NCBI GenBank assembly: GCA_015069565.1
Contig: SVIJ01000010.1
Coordinates: 1-38,135, forward strand
Direction: 5' to 3'
Length of the DNA: 38,135 bases
Source of the DNA: Clostridiales bacterium
Lineage (GTDB): Bacteria > Bacillota > Clostridia > Christensenellales > Borkfalkiaceae
Of this stretch, positions 30,282-38,135 are shown one piece after another. Under the pieces are notes generated by a model. It searched no databases. It was not told the origin of the DNA and saw only the letters and a list, made by a program, of their open reading frames with translations. The translations under genes were made by a program, and so were the position numbers. How positions within the stretch are numbered: the first letter of the stretch is position 1; each line of letters starts with the position of its first letter.

Positions 30282-30310
30282 TTGTGTTTTTTAGAAAAAT
30301 GTATTACAAT
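30282..30310 (+). promoter_or_regulatory. Promoter of typA
   Basis: TTGTGT (30282–30287), a 17-base spacer, TACAAT (30305–30310). About 35 bases of leader precede the gene. Confidence 0.72.
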
Positions 30311-30351
30311 GGGTAGCGTTAGAAAAAAGTTTCCACGAAAGGAGTAGAGAT

Positions 30352-32181
30352 ATGATTAGAAACGATTTGAGAAACGTTGCAATCATCGCGCACGTTGACC
30401 ACGGCAAAACGACGCTTGTCAACGAGATGCTGGCGCAGGGCGGCGTGTTCCGTGATAATCAACAGGTGCAAGACCGCGTTATGGACTCGGGTGATTTGGA
30501 AAGAGAACGCGGCATTACGATTTTGGCAAAGAATACTTCGGCGAGATGGGGGGACGTGAAAATCAACATCGTAGACACCCCTGGCCACGCCGATTTCTCG
30601 GGGGAAGTAGAGCGCGTTTTGAAGATGGTAAACGGCGCTCTAATCTTGGTGGACGCGGCGGAAGGTCCGTTGCCCCAAACCCGTTTCGTTATGCAAAAAG
30701 CGCTTGAACTGGGCTTGAAGCTTATCATCGTTATCAATAAGGTGGATCGTCCCGACGCGCGTATCGACGAAGTCGTGGAAGAAATGCAGCTTTTGATGAT
30801 GGAGCTTGACGCGACGGATGAACAGCTCGACAGCCCGATTGTTTACTGCTGTGGTAGACAGGGTACGTCTTCTCGTACGCCCGATAAGCAGGGGGAAGAT
30901 TTGTCGGCGCTCTTTGAAACGATCATCGAAACGATTCCGCCGATGGACGTGGACGTGGACGGCGCAGGGCAGCTTCTTGTTTCCTGTATCGACTACAATG
31001 AGTTTGTAGGCCGTATCGGTATCGGTAGAATTGAACGTGGGCGCATACGTGCAAACGAGCCTGTAAGCATTTGCAATTTCTTGGATAACAAGGTGCGCAC
31101 GAACTGCCGCATCGTCAATTTGTATCAAATCGAGGGTTTGGATCGCGCGCCTGTCACGGAAGCGATTGCAGGCGATATTGTCGTGTTCTCGGGGATCGAC
31201 GGCTTGAATATCGGGGATACCGTGTGTGAGCCGACGAAGGTCGAGCCCGTACAGTTCATCAAAATCGACGAGCCGACTGTGGAAATGACCTTCTCGGTCA
31301 ACGATAGCCCTTTTGCGGGCAAGGAAGGGAAGTTTGTCACCACCCGTCAGTTGCGCGACCGTCTGTATAAAGAGCTTTTGCGCGACGTTTCCTTGCGCGT
31401 AAACGACACCGAATATGCGGATAGCTTCCGCGTTTGCGGCCGTGGGGAAATGCACCTTTCCATTCTCATCGAAACGATGCGCCGTGAAGGGTACGAGTTC
31501 CAAGTATCCACGCCGAAGGTATTGTATAAGGACATCGACGGCGTCCGCCACGAGCCGATGGAGAGATTTGTTGCGGACGTTCCCGAAGATATGACGGGTC
31601 CAGTTTTTGCGGCGATGGGCAACCGTAAGGGTATGCTTCTTCAAATGACGGCGGTTGGCGAAAGAATGCGCTTGGAGTTCATCGTTCCTTCCCGTGGCTT
31701 GTTCGGCTACAAGAGCGAGTTTTTGACGGATACGAAGGGGCAGGGGATTATGAACACCATATTCTTTGCATACGAGCCCTTCAAGGGGGAAATGCAACGT
31801 AGAAGCACTGGTTCGCTCGTTGCGTTTGAAACGGGAGAAGCCGTCACCTACGGGCTTTTCAACGCACAGGGTAGGGGAACGCTGTTTATCACGCCTGGCA
31901 CGCCCGTTTACGAAGGTATGGTTGTGGGCTACACCAACCTTTCCGACGATATCAACGTCAACGTTTGTAAAACGAAGCATTTGACGAACACTCGTTCTTC
32001 GGGTAGCGACGATGCGTTGACGCTTGTGCCTGTAAGCAAGATGAGCTTGGAGGAATGCTTGGAGTTCATCGCAGACGACGAGCTTTTGGAAGTGACGCCC
32101 AAATCCTTGCGTATCCGCAAACGGATTTTGGATAGTGAATTGCGCGCAAAAGCAAGATTCAAAGAGAAAAATAATAAATAA
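30352..32181 (+). CDS. typA: Ribosome-associated GTPase TypA/BipA
   Basis: Translational GTPase of the EF-G family involved in large-subunit assembly and stress adaptation. It has 609 residues, the family length. The G domain has AHVDHGKTTLVNEML (G1), RERGITILAKN (G2 and switch I), DTPGHADFSGEVER (G3), NKVDRPDARIDEV (G4). Domains II, III and V follow, and the C-terminal BipA-specific domain includes PSRGLFGYKSEFLTDTKGQG and ENTRSSGSD-like TNTRSSGSDDALTLVP. AAGGAGTAGAGAT precedes the ATG. It is monocistronic with its own promoter and terminator. Confidence 0.97.
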   Translation: MIRNDLRNVAIIAHVDHGKTTLVNEMLAQGGVFRDNQQVQDRVMDSGDLERERGITILAKNTSARWGDVKINIVDTPGHADFSGEVERVLKMVNGALILVDAAEGPLPQTRFVMQKALELGLKLIIVINKVDRPDARIDEVVEEMQLLMMELDATDEQLDSPIVYCCGRQGTSSRTPDKQGEDLSALFETIIETIPPMDVDVDGAGQLLVSCIDYNEFVGRIGIGRIERGRIRANEPVSICNFLDNKVRTNCRIVNLYQIEGLDRAPVTEAIAGDIVVFSGIDGLNIGDTVCEPTKVEPVQFIKIDEPTVEMTFSVNDSPFAGKEGKFVTTRQLRDRLYKELLRDVSLRVNDTEYADSFRVCGRGEMHLSILIETMRREGYEFQVSTPKVLYKDIDGVRHEPMERFVADVPEDMTGPVFAAMGNRKGMLLQMTAVGERMRLEFIVPSRGLFGYKSEFLTDTKGQGIMNTIFFAYEPFKGEMQRRSTGSLVAFETGEAVTYGLFNAQGRGTLFITPGTPVYEGMVVGYTNLSDDINVNVCKTKHLTNTRSSGSDDALTLVPVSKMSLEECLEFIADDELLEVTPKSLRIRKRILDSELRAKARFKEKNNK

Positions 32182-32198
32182 TTTGCTAAGCAAAGCGG

Positions 32199-32227
32199 CG
32201 GGGCGCATGAAAATGCGCTCCGTTTTT
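32199..32227 (+). terminator. Terminator after typA
   Basis: A 10-base stem centred on GCGCAT-GAAA-ATGCGC with outer G-C pairs (one G-U), followed by TTTTT, 17 bases after the typA stop. Confidence 0.88.
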
Positions 32228-32237
32228 GCGGCAGGGG

Positions 32238-32274
32238 CGCGCGTATATAATATATAAGGTCGCGCGCGTATATA
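32238..32274. repeat. Direct repeat CGCGCGTATATA upstream of the S10 operon
   Basis: Exact copies at 32238–32249 and 32263–32274, a 25-base period, in a stretch of alternating purine–pyrimidine. The first is preceded by GCAGGGG, recalling the dispersed motif. TATAAT occurs at 32246–32251 but has no good -35. The strong promoter lies about 65 bases downstream, so these could be regulator or upstream-activation sites. Confidence 0.5.
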
Positions 32275-32337
32275 GAAAGGCGGTTTTGCCCTGAAAAAAC
32301 TTTTTTTCAAAAAAATTAAAAAAGGGGTGCAAAATCG

Positions 32338-32366
32338 TTGACAAGTATTGAAATATTTGATATTAT
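32338..32366 (+). promoter_or_regulatory. Consensus promoter of the S10 ribosomal protein operon
   Basis: Perfect TTGACA (32338–32343), a 17-base AT-rich spacer, TATTAT (32361–32366). It leaves a leader of about 245 bases before rpsJ. Confidence 0.93.
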
Positions 32367-32372
32367 GTATAG

Positions 32373-32617
32373 GCTTGCGTAGTATGCGTTTGTATATGGG
32401 TTGAAGTGGGAAGTTGCTGAAACTTCGAAACAAAAGCCGTTTCGACAGGTAATTTCCACGGACAATAGTGGGGGCTTGACTCCTGCGACTAACCGAGGGC
32501 TTTGCGAAATGACGCTCGGGAAAAAGAGTGTTTTTATTTTGTAAAGAGCTCGATACACACGGATGAGTTGACGGAAGCGAAAAAATAGTTAGTATAAACA
32601 AACAAGGAGAAAGAAAA
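32373..32617 (+). promoter_or_regulatory. Structured 5' leader of the S10 operon
   Basis: About 245 non-coding bases with several local stems: AAGTT/AACTT near 32411–32425, CGAAAC/GTTTCG (32426–32431 and 32439–32444), CCAC/GTGG (32456–32471), CCGAG/CTCGG (32493–32519) followed after a gap by TTTTTATTTT. S10 operons are autoregulated through L4 in some bacteria, so this leader is a candidate r-protein-responsive RNA. I cannot match it to a known leader family by eye. Confidence 0.55.
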
Positions 32618-32917
32618 ATGGCAATCCAAAAAATCAGAATCAAGTTGGCAGCGTATGATCACGAACTCGTTGACGAAGCGGCAAGCCGCATCGTAGAAAC
32701 GATGAAGAAGAGCGGCGCGAAGATCTCCGGTCCGATTCCCCTTCCTACTGAAAGAGAAATCGTGACGATCCTTCGTTCCCCCCACAAATATAAGGATTCG
32801 CGCGAACAGTTCGAAATGAGAACGTACAAGAGAATCATCGACATCTATTCCCCCAACGCGAAATTGCTCGATTCCATCCACTTGCCCGCTGGCGTGGACA
32901 TCAAAATCAAGCTCTAA
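32618..32917 (+). CDS. rpsJ: 30S ribosomal protein S10
   Basis: Small-subunit protein, also the NusE antitermination factor. It has 99 residues. It starts [20 protein letters not shown] and holds [21 protein letters not shown] and [16 protein letters not shown], which are diagnostic. AAGGAGAAAGAAAA precedes the ATG. It is the first gene of the S10 operon and is separated from rplC by 107 bases containing small hairpins (CGATAG/CTATCG, GAATAC-like/GTATTC) but no terminator. Confidence 0.98.
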   Translation: MAIQKIRIKLAAYDHELVDEAASRIVETMKKSGAKISGPIPLPTEREIVTILRSPHKYKDSREQFEMRTYKRIIDIYSPNAKLLDSIHLPAGVDIKIKL

Positions 32918-33024
32918 ACGCAGAACGTGACGATAGGGGTAGCTCTATCGGAGCAATCAATTAGCCGAGAAATACTTTTCAAGGTATTCGAGAATAAAAA
33001 ATTTTTAAGGAGTGAACTTTATCT

Positions 33025-33660
33025 ATGAATAAAGCAATCATCGGTCGTAAGGTTGGGATGACCCAAATCTTTACGGAAGACGGGAAAGTGATTCCCGTAA
33101 CGGTAGTGGAAGCAGGTCCTTGCCCCGTAGTTCAGGTAAAGACGGTTGAAAGCGACGGCTATGCTGCGCTGAAGCTTGGCTTTATCGAAGTGAGCGAAAA
33201 GGCATTGACGAAGCCTGAACTTGGTCAATTCAAGAAGGCTGGCGTAAAACCCCACAAGGTTTTGAAGGAAATCAGAGTAGAAAACGCTGCAAGCTATAGC
33301 GTAGGCGACGAGCTCAAGGCTGACGTCTTCGCGGCAGGCGAAAAGGTAGACGTTTCCGGCGTGACGAAGGGTCACGGTTTCACGGGCGTAATCAAGAGAT
33401 GGAACCAACATCGCTTGAAGATGACGCACGGTACCGGCCCCGTACACAGAGAACCCGGTTCTATGGGTCCCATCAGCTCCCCTTCGAGAGTCTTCAAGCA
33501 TAAGCATCTCGCAGGTCAGTACGGTGTGGAAAACGTGACCATCCAGAATCTTGAAATCGTTAAGGTTGACGTAGCAAGAAACGCGATCCTTATCAAGGGT
33601 GCGATTCCTGGCCCTAAGGGCAGCGTCGTGACGATCAAGAACAGCGTGAAGAGCAAATAA
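33025..33660 (+). CDS. rplC: 50S ribosomal protein L3
   Basis: Large-subunit protein near the peptidyl transferase centre. It has 211 residues. [20 protein letters not shown] is the N-terminal signature. [19 protein letters not shown], the [15 protein letters not shown] loop that reaches the centre and [20 protein letters not shown] follow. AAGGAGTGAA lies upstream of the ATG, and rplD follows after 15 bases. Confidence 0.98.
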   Translation: MNKAIIGRKVGMTQIFTEDGKVIPVTVVEAGPCPVVQVKTVESDGYAALKLGFIEVSEKALTKPELGQFKKAGVKPHKVLKEIRVENAASYSVGDELKADVFAAGEKVDVSGVTKGHGFTGVIKRWNQHRLKMTHGTGPVHREPGSMGPISSPSRVFKHKHLAGQYGVENVTIQNLEIVKVDVARNAILIKGAIPGPKGSVVTIKNSVKSK

Positions 33661-33675
33661 GGAGAGTGAACAGAC

Positions 33676-34299
33676 ATGGCGGCTATTAAAGTATATAATA
33701 TGAAAGGCTCCGAAGTCGGCACCATGGAACTTTGCGACAGCGTGTTCGGTGTTGAATATAAGGAAGCAGTAATTCATCAGGCAGTCGTTACCCGTCTTGC
33801 GAACGAAAGACAGGGTACCAAATCCACTCTTACGAGAAGCGAAGTTAGAGGCGGCGGCATTAAGCCTTGGAGACAGAAGGGTACTGGTCGTGCTCGTCAG
33901 GGCTCCATCCGTGCTCCCCAGTGGATCAAGGGCGGCGTAGTATTCGCACCCAAGTCCCGTGACTTCTCCAAGAAGATGAACGCAACGGCAAAGAAGGTAG
34001 CACTTCTCTCCGCACTTTCCAAGAAGGTTGCAGACGGCGAATTCATCGTAATCGACGAATTGACCGTATCCGCAGCTAAGACGAAGGAAATGGCAGCGTT
34101 CCAGAAGGCGCTTGGCTTGAACAAAGGCGCGCTTGTGGTTATGGACAACGACGACGTAAACGTAATCCGCGCGGCGGCAAACCTTCCTAAGTTGGATACG
34201 TTGCCCCTCGCACAACTCAGCACCTACGAAGTTGTTAAATACAACAAGGTTGTTATGACGAAGGCTGCTGTTGAGAAATTCCAGGAGGTTAACGCGTAA
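33676..34299 (+). CDS. rplD: 50S ribosomal protein L4
   Basis: Large-subunit protein lining the exit tunnel, and the autoregulator of S10 operons in some bacteria. It has 207 residues. The tunnel loop is visible as [20 protein letters not shown] followed by [27 protein letters not shown] precedes the ATG. The stop overlaps the rplW start (TAATG), which implies coupled translation. Confidence 0.98.
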   Translation: MAAIKVYNMKGSEVGTMELCDSVFGVEYKEAVIHQAVVTRLANERQGTKSTLTRSEVRGGGIKPWRQKGTGRARQGSIRAPQWIKGGVVFAPKSRDFSKKMNATAKKVALLSALSKKVADGEFIVIDELTVSAAKTKEMAAFQKALGLNKGALVVMDNDDVNVIRAAANLPKLDTLPLAQLSTYEVVKYNKVVMTKAAVEKFQEVNA

Positions 34300-34589
34300 T
34301 GTTTGCACATGACATCATCATTAAGCCCGTCCTTACCGAAAAGGGTTATGACGGCATCGCGTCCAAGACCTATACGTTCATCGTAGCAAAAGACGCGAAC
34401 AAGACGCAGATCAAGCTTGCAATCGAATCCATCTTCGGCGTTAAGGTTGCATCCGTTAACACCGTTACCTGCAAAGGTAAGTTGAAGAGAATGGGTAGAC
34501 ACGAAGGCTACACGCCCGATCGCAAGAAGGCTATCGTTAAACTTGCTGAAGACAGCAAGACGATCGAATTCTTCGACGCATTGAGTTAA
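34299..34589 (+). CDS. rplW: 50S ribosomal protein L23
   Basis: Exit-tunnel-rim protein where trigger factor and SRP dock. It has 96 residues. [48 protein letters not shown] and [17 protein letters not shown] match the family. The start overlaps the rplD stop by one base. Confidence 0.97.
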   Translation: MFAHDIIIKPVLTEKGYDGIASKTYTFIVAKDANKTQIKLAIESIFGVKVASVNTVTCKGKLKRMGRHEGYTPDRKKAIVKLAEDSKTIEFFDALS

Positions 34590-34607
34590 TCCGGGAGGAA
34601 AAAGAAA

Positions 34608-35438
34608 ATGGCTATTAAATCGTATAAACCGACTTCCGCCGGCCGTCGTTTCGTCACCGTTCTTACGAATGACGATTTGACGAAGGGCAGCAAGCCCGTC
34701 AGAGCGTTGATGCACGATCAACGTCACAGCGGTGGTCGCAACAACTTGGGTAGAATCACCACCCGTCACATCGGCGGTGGTAATAGAAGAAAGTACCGTA
34801 TCATCGACTTCAAGAGATTGAAGGACGACATCCCTGCAACCGTTAAGGCGATCCAGTACGATCCCAACAGAAGCGCTCACATCGCGCTCATCTGCTACGC
34901 AGATGGTAGCAAGGCATACATCCTTGCACCCGTTGGTCTTAACGTAGGCGATAAGGTTATGAGCGGCCCTAACGCGGACATCAAGGTAGGTAATGCACTT
35001 CCCCTTGAAAACATCCCCGTAGGTACGATGGTACACAACATCGAATTGACGCCCGGTAAGGGTGGCCAAATTGCTAGATCCGCAGGTATCTCTGCGCAGA
35101 TCATGGCAAACGAAGGTAAGTACGCAACGCTGAGAATGCCTTCCGGCGAAATGAGATACGTGCTCTTGAAGTGCCGTGCGACCATCGGTCAAGTAGGCAA
35201 CGTAGACCACGAACTCGTTTCCTTGGGTAAGGCAGGTAAGGCAAGATACCTTGGTCTTCGTCCTGAAGTACGCGGTTCGGTTATGAACCCCGTAGATCAC
35301 CCCCACGGTGGTGGTGAAGGTAAGTCGCCTATCGGTCACGCAGGTCCTATGACTCCTTGGGGCAAGCCCGCTCTTGGTTATAAGACCAGAAAGAAGAAGA
35401 ATGCAACCAACAAGTTCATTCTTAAGAGAATCAACTAA
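34608..35438 (+). CDS. rplB: 50S ribosomal protein L2
   Basis: Core large-subunit protein needed for subunit association and the peptidyl transferase centre. It has 276 residues. It starts [20 protein letters not shown] and has [32 protein letters not shown] and the hallmark [15 protein letters not shown] containing the conserved histidine. GGGAGGAAAAAG precedes the ATG. Confidence 0.98.
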   Translation: MAIKSYKPTSAGRRFVTVLTNDDLTKGSKPVRALMHDQRHSGGRNNLGRITTRHIGGGNRRKYRIIDFKRLKDDIPATVKAIQYDPNRSAHIALICYADGSKAYILAPVGLNVGDKVMSGPNADIKVGNALPLENIPVGTMVHNIELTPGKGGQIARSAGISAQIMANEGKYATLRMPSGEMRYVLLKCRATIGQVGNVDHELVSLGKAGKARYLGLRPEVRGSVMNPVDHPHGGGEGKSPIGHAGPMTPWGKPALGYKTRKKKNATNKFILKRIN

Positions 35439-35453
35439 TCGGAGGATTGAAAA

Positions 35454-35729
35454 ATGTCTAGAAGCGTAAAGAAAGGACCTTACGTCGAAGCAAAGCTTTT
35501 GAGCAGAATTCAAGCGATGAACGACGCAAATGAAAAGAAGGTTTTGAAAACTTGGTCGAGAGCATCCACGATCTTCCCCGATTTCGTAGGACATACGATT
35601 GCGGTATACGACGGTCGTAAGCACGTGCCTGTATACGTGACCGAAGATATGATCGGTCACAAACTCGGTGAGTTCGCTCCCACGAGAACGTTCCACGGTC
35701 ACGCGGCGAAAACCACGAAGGCGAAATAA
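35454..35729 (+). CDS. rpsS: 30S ribosomal protein S19
   Basis: Head protein of the small subunit that contacts L5 and A-site tRNA. It has 91 residues. [35 protein letters not shown] and [16 protein letters not shown] are diagnostic. CGGAGGATTGAAA precedes the ATG. Confidence 0.98.
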   Translation: MSRSVKKGPYVEAKLLSRIQAMNDANEKKVLKTWSRASTIFPDFVGHTIAVYDGRKHVPVYVTEDMIGHKLGEFAPTRTFHGHAAKTTKAK

Positions 35730-35743
35730 GGAGATTTAAGACA

Positions 35744-36145
35744 ATGGCAACGAATATGAATAAGAAAGCAGCAAGGGTTGCAGAAAGCAAAGAAAAGCGC
35801 CCTCACGCGATTGCTAAGTACGTCAGAGTTTCCCCTTACAAAGTAAGAACGGTTCTTGCTTTGATCCGTGGGAAGAGCTATAGAGAAGCAAAAGCAATTC
35901 TCGATTACAGCGTAAACGGTAGCGCGCTTGCGGTTAAGAAGGTTCTTATGTCCGCAGCGGCAAACGCTGAACACAACATGGGTATGGACAAGAACGATTT
36001 GTTCGTAGCAGAATGCTATGCGGACGGCGGTCAGATGCTCAAGAGAATGCAACCCGTATCCAAAGGCCGTGGCCACGCGATCTTGAAGAGAACGAGCCAC
36101 ATCACCGTAATTTTGGACGTTAAGAAATTGGAAGGAGAAGTATAA
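35744..36145 (+). CDS. rplV: 50S ribosomal protein L22
   Basis: Exit-tunnel protein whose hairpin is a macrolide-resistance site. It has 133 residues, with an N-terminal basic extension of about 20 residues before [40 protein letters not shown] is the tunnel hairpin, followed by [24 protein letters not shown] lies upstream. The stop overlaps the rpsC start (TAATG). Confidence 0.97.
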   Translation: MATNMNKKAARVAESKEKRPHAIAKYVRVSPYKVRTVLALIRGKSYREAKAILDYSVNGSALAVKKVLMSAAANAEHNMGMDKNDLFVAECYADGGQMLKRMQPVSKGRGHAILKRTSHITVILDVKKLEGEV

Positions 36146-36813
36146 TGGGACAGAAAGTTAATCCTCACGGCCTCAGAGTCGGCGTTATCAACGGCTGGAA
36201 CACCCAGTGGTATGCAGATAAGAAGCAATTCTCCAAATTCCTTAAGGAAGACAACGTAATCCGTACCTTCTTGAAGAAGAAGTACTATGCAGCAGCGATC
36301 AGCAAGATCATGATCGAACGTGCTGCAAACAAAATTGCGGTCACCATCTACACGGCTCGCCCCGGTGTTATCATCGGTAAGGCAGGTGCAGAAGTAGAAA
36401 TCATCAAAAAAGACCTTGCAAAGCTTACGAACGGTAAGGCAGTTTCCATCAACATCACGGAAGTTAGAAAGCCTGACTGTGACGCTCAGCTCGTAGCTGA
36501 AGGCGTTGCGGCACAGCTTGAAAAGCGTATGTCCTTCCGTCGTTGCATGAAGCAGGCAATCGGCCGTTCGATGAGAGCAGGCTGCAAGGGTATCAAAATG
36601 ATGGTCAGCGGTCGTCTTGACGGCGCAGAAATCGCAAGAAGCGAACAGTACCATGAAGGTTCTATTCCCCTTCAAACGTTGCGCGCTGACATCGACTACG
36701 GCTTCGCAGAAGCGCATACGACGTTCGGTATGATCGGCGTTAAGTGCTGGATTTACAAAGGCGAAGTGATCAAGGCGGCGAAGAAAACCGCTACGGAAGG
36801 AGGCGAACTGTAA
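36145..36813 (+). CDS. rpsC: 30S ribosomal protein S3
   Basis: Head protein of the small subunit at the mRNA entry site. It has 222 residues. [18 protein letters not shown] starts it. The KH domain has [39 protein letters not shown] and [20 protein letters not shown] complete the signature. It overlaps rplV and rplP by one base each (TAATG), so the three are translationally coupled. Confidence 0.98.
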   Translation: MGQKVNPHGLRVGVINGWNTQWYADKKQFSKFLKEDNVIRTFLKKKYYAAAISKIMIERAANKIAVTIYTARPGVIIGKAGAEVEIIKKDLAKLTNGKAVSINITEVRKPDCDAQLVAEGVAAQLEKRMSFRRCMKQAIGRSMRAGCKGIKMMVSGRLDGAEIARSEQYHEGSIPLQTLRADIDYGFAEAHTTFGMIGVKCWIYKGEVIKAAKKTATEGGEL

Positions 36814-37251
36814 TGTTAATTCCTAAGAGAGTAAAAAGACGTAGACAGCATCGTGGTACGATGAAGGGTAAGGCTACGAAAGGTAATAAGGTAGCATACG
36901 GCGAATACGGCTTGGTAGCAGAAGAACTTGGCTGGATCAAGTCCAACCAAATCGAAGCTGCCCGTATCGCAATGACCAGATTCATCAAGCGTGGCGGTAA
37001 AGTATGGATCGACATCTTCCCCCACAAGCCCATCACGAAGAAGCCTGCTGAAACCCGTATGGGTTCCGGTAAGGGCGCAGTAGAATACTGGGTAGCAGTC
37101 GTTAAGCCCGGCCGCAATGTTCGAAATGGCAGGCGTTAGCGAAGACGTAGCAAGAGAAGCTATGAGACTTGCGTCCCACAAACTTCCCGTTAAGTGTAAG
37201 TTTGTAAGAAAAGCGGATCTTGAAGACAAGGTAGAAGGCGGTGAACAATAA
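36813..37251 (+). CDS. rplP: 50S ribosomal protein L16, interrupted by a frameshift
   Basis: L16 organises the A site of the large subunit. From ATG 36813 the frame reads [19 protein letters not shown] through [18 protein letters not shown], all normal L16, then turns to NVRNGRR and stops at 37139. The remaining expected C terminus, [20 protein letters not shown] and [10 protein letters not shown], is intact in the +1 frame from 37117 to the TAA at 37249–37251. The family consensus at the junction is PGRV(M/L)FE, so two bases of one codon appear to be missing after CGC at 37113–37115. Because L16 is essential in nearly all bacteria, a sequence or assembly error is the first explanation. An in-vivo frameshift is a remote alternative. 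Confidence 0.9.
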
Positions 37252-37445
37252 TGAAAATGAAAGCAATTAAAGAAATGACGAGCGAAGAGCTTGTAGCAAA
37301 ACTCGCCGAACTTAAGAGCGAACTTTTCAACCTTCGTTTCCGTCAGGCTTCCGGTCAACTCGAAAGCCCCGTTTCCATCAGAAATTGCAAGAGAGATATC
37401 GCTCGTATCAACACGGAAATCCGTGCGAGAGAGCTCAAGGCGTAA
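37251..37445 (+). CDS. rpmC: 50S ribosomal protein L29
   Basis: Small tunnel-exit protein. It has 64 residues. [40 protein letters not shown] and the end [14 protein letters not shown] are typical. Its ATG overlaps the true rplP stop (TAATG at 37249–37253). This supports the +1-frame stop as the real end of rplP. Confidence 0.97.
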   Translation: MKMKAIKEMTSEELVAKLAELKSELFNLRFRQASGQLESPVSIRNCKRDIARINTEIRARELKA

Positions 37446-37459
37446 CGGAGGAAAGAAAA

Positions 37460-37714
37460 ATGGAAAGAAATCTTAGAAAAGAAAGAGTAGGTCTTGTTAT
37501 TTCCGATAAAATGGATAAGACGGTCGTTGTAGAAATCACCGACAAGAGCAAGCACCCCCTTTACAAGAAAACCATCACGAAGACCAAACGCATCAAGGCG
37601 CATGACGAAAACAACGAATGCGGCGTAGGCGATAAGGTCCGTATCGTCGAGACGAGAAAACTCAGCAAGGATAAAAACTGGCGTGTAGCGGAAATCGTCG
37701 AGAAGGCTAAGTAA
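37460..37714 (+). CDS. rpsQ: 30S ribosomal protein S17
   Basis: Primary small-subunit assembly protein with an OB fold. From ATG 37460 (GGAGGAAAGAAAA before it) it has 84 residues. [20 protein letters not shown] and [20 protein letters not shown] are the signatures. The frame extends upstream over rpmC, but no start there is credible. Confidence 0.97.
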   Translation: MERNLRKERVGLVISDKMDKTVVVEITDKSKHPLYKKTITKTKRIKAHDENNECGVGDKVRIVETRKLSKDKNWRVAEIVEKAK

Positions 37715-37733
37715 TTAAAGGAGAGAAAGAGTT

Positions 37734-38102
37734 ATGATTCAACCTCAAAGCAGGCTCAAGGCGGCTGACAACAGCGGTGCAAAAGAGCTTATGTGTATTA
37801 GAGTATTGGGCGGCTCCTTCCGTAGATCGGGCAACATCGGCGACGTAATCGTAGCGTCTGTAAAGTCTGCTACGCCCGGTGGTGCAGTAAAGAAGGGTGA
37901 CGTCGTAAAAGCGGTTATCGTAAGAAGCGCGCAAGGCGTTCGCCGCGCGGACGGTACGTACGTTAAGTTCGACGAAAACGCAGCGGTAATCATCGACAAC
38001 CAAAAGCAACCTAAGGGTACCCGTATCTTTGGGCCGGTTGCAAGAGAATTGAGAGATAAGGACTACATGAAGATTATCTCCCTTGCTCCGGAAGTTCTGT
38101 AA
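37734..38102 (+). CDS. rplN: 50S ribosomal protein L14
   Basis: Large-subunit protein at the subunit interface. It has 122 residues, exactly the usual length. [40 protein letters not shown] and [20 protein letters not shown] are diagnostic. AAAGGAGAGAAAGAGTT precedes the ATG. It lies between rpsQ and rplX in the standard order. Confidence 0.98.
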   Translation: MIQPQSRLKAADNSGAKELMCIRVLGGSFRRSGNIGDVIVASVKSATPGGAVKKGDVVKAVIVRSAQGVRRADGTYVKFDENAAVIIDNQKQPKGTRIFGPVARELRDKDYMKIISLAPEVL

Positions 38103-38121
38103 TTGTAGGAGGACTAAAACA

Positions 38122-38135
38122 ATGAACGTAAAAAT
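38122..38135 (+). CDS. rplX: Start of 50S ribosomal protein L24, cut by the window end
   Basis: ATG 38122 with TAGGAGGACTAAAACA before it, 19 bases after rplN. Only MNVK and part of the next codon are visible. The identity rests on the conserved gene order rplN–rplX. Confidence 0.75.

Noticed and set aside
32426..32600. Possible tmRNA (ssrA) because of GTTTCGACAGG at 32439–32449
   Set aside because: The following sequence has no proteolysis-tag frame ending in a LAA-type peptide, no TTCGATTC-type T-arm and no CCA end. Only about 180 bases remain before rpsJ, and a leader of the S10 operon explains the location better.
30640..32643. 667-codon open frame on the minus strand opposite typA and the S10 leader
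   Set aside because: Antisense shadow. It crosses a terminator, a promoter and the leader, and has no family signature.
1..38135. CRISPR array, tRNA, rRNA, prophage or insertion sequence
   Set aside because: No regularly spaced repeats, cloverleaf sequences, rRNA landmarks, transposase or phage genes were seen on either strand.

Overview
The window looks like a chromosomal segment from a low-to-mid GC Firmicute of the class Clostridia, probably an uncultured gut-type lineage. The reasons are the gene order ispG–(polC-like)–rimP–nusA–ylxR–ylxQ–infB–rbfA, the order pgk–tpiA–gpmI–secG–rnr–smpB, a c-di-AMP cyclase (cdaA), the clostridial thymidylate synthase type, purine-rich AGGAG ribosome binding sites and clear TTGACA/TATAAT promoters. 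I see no rRNA, tRNA, CRISPR array, prophage or complete insertion sequence. This is mostly housekeeping DNA with some unusual remodelling.

Layout. 1–2433: aromatic amino acid genes (end of a DAHP synthase, pheA) and a patatin-like lipase. 2488–6965: rarA, nrdR, ispG and a shortened PolC-like protein (N-terminal domain, OB fold and exonuclease, but no PHP or polymerase). 7006–15052: a promoter and leader hairpin, then the transcription/translation operon rimP-nusA-ylxR-ylxQ-infB-rbfA, then nrnA and a comEC without its beta-lactamase domain. 15071–18582: holA, cdaA, a 34-codon remnant of cdaR, lysC. 18618–21637: a NodB-type deacetylase on the minus strand, a sugar-kinase-like APH protein, a 29-residue membrane microprotein, and a nitrilase-fold protein that lacks its catalytic residues. 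21690–28540 (minus): smpB, rnr, secG, gpmI, tpiA, pgk. 28656–32181: thyA, folA, typA. 32338–38135: the S10 ribosomal operon with promoter and long leader, rpsJ to the first codons of rplX. rplP is broken by a frameshift near its 3' end.

The most unusual signal crosses gene boundaries. A short motif, core GCAGGTACG and long form GGGGGCAGGTACGCG, recurs about ten times in both orientations, inside genes (infB, comEC, folA, rnr, ispG, rbfA) and between them. One pair shares 20 identical bases. It behaves like a DNA-uptake or recombination-type signal rather than a coding feature. Other points for follow-up are the exonuclease-only polC locus, the cdaR remnant fused by overlap to cdaA, the catalytically dead nitrilase homologue, the microprotein whose stop codon lies in the repeat, a 126-base palindromic element between thyA and folA, and the rplP frameshift.

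All calls come from reading the sequence by eye. Family names rest on recognised motifs and gene order, not on database searches.
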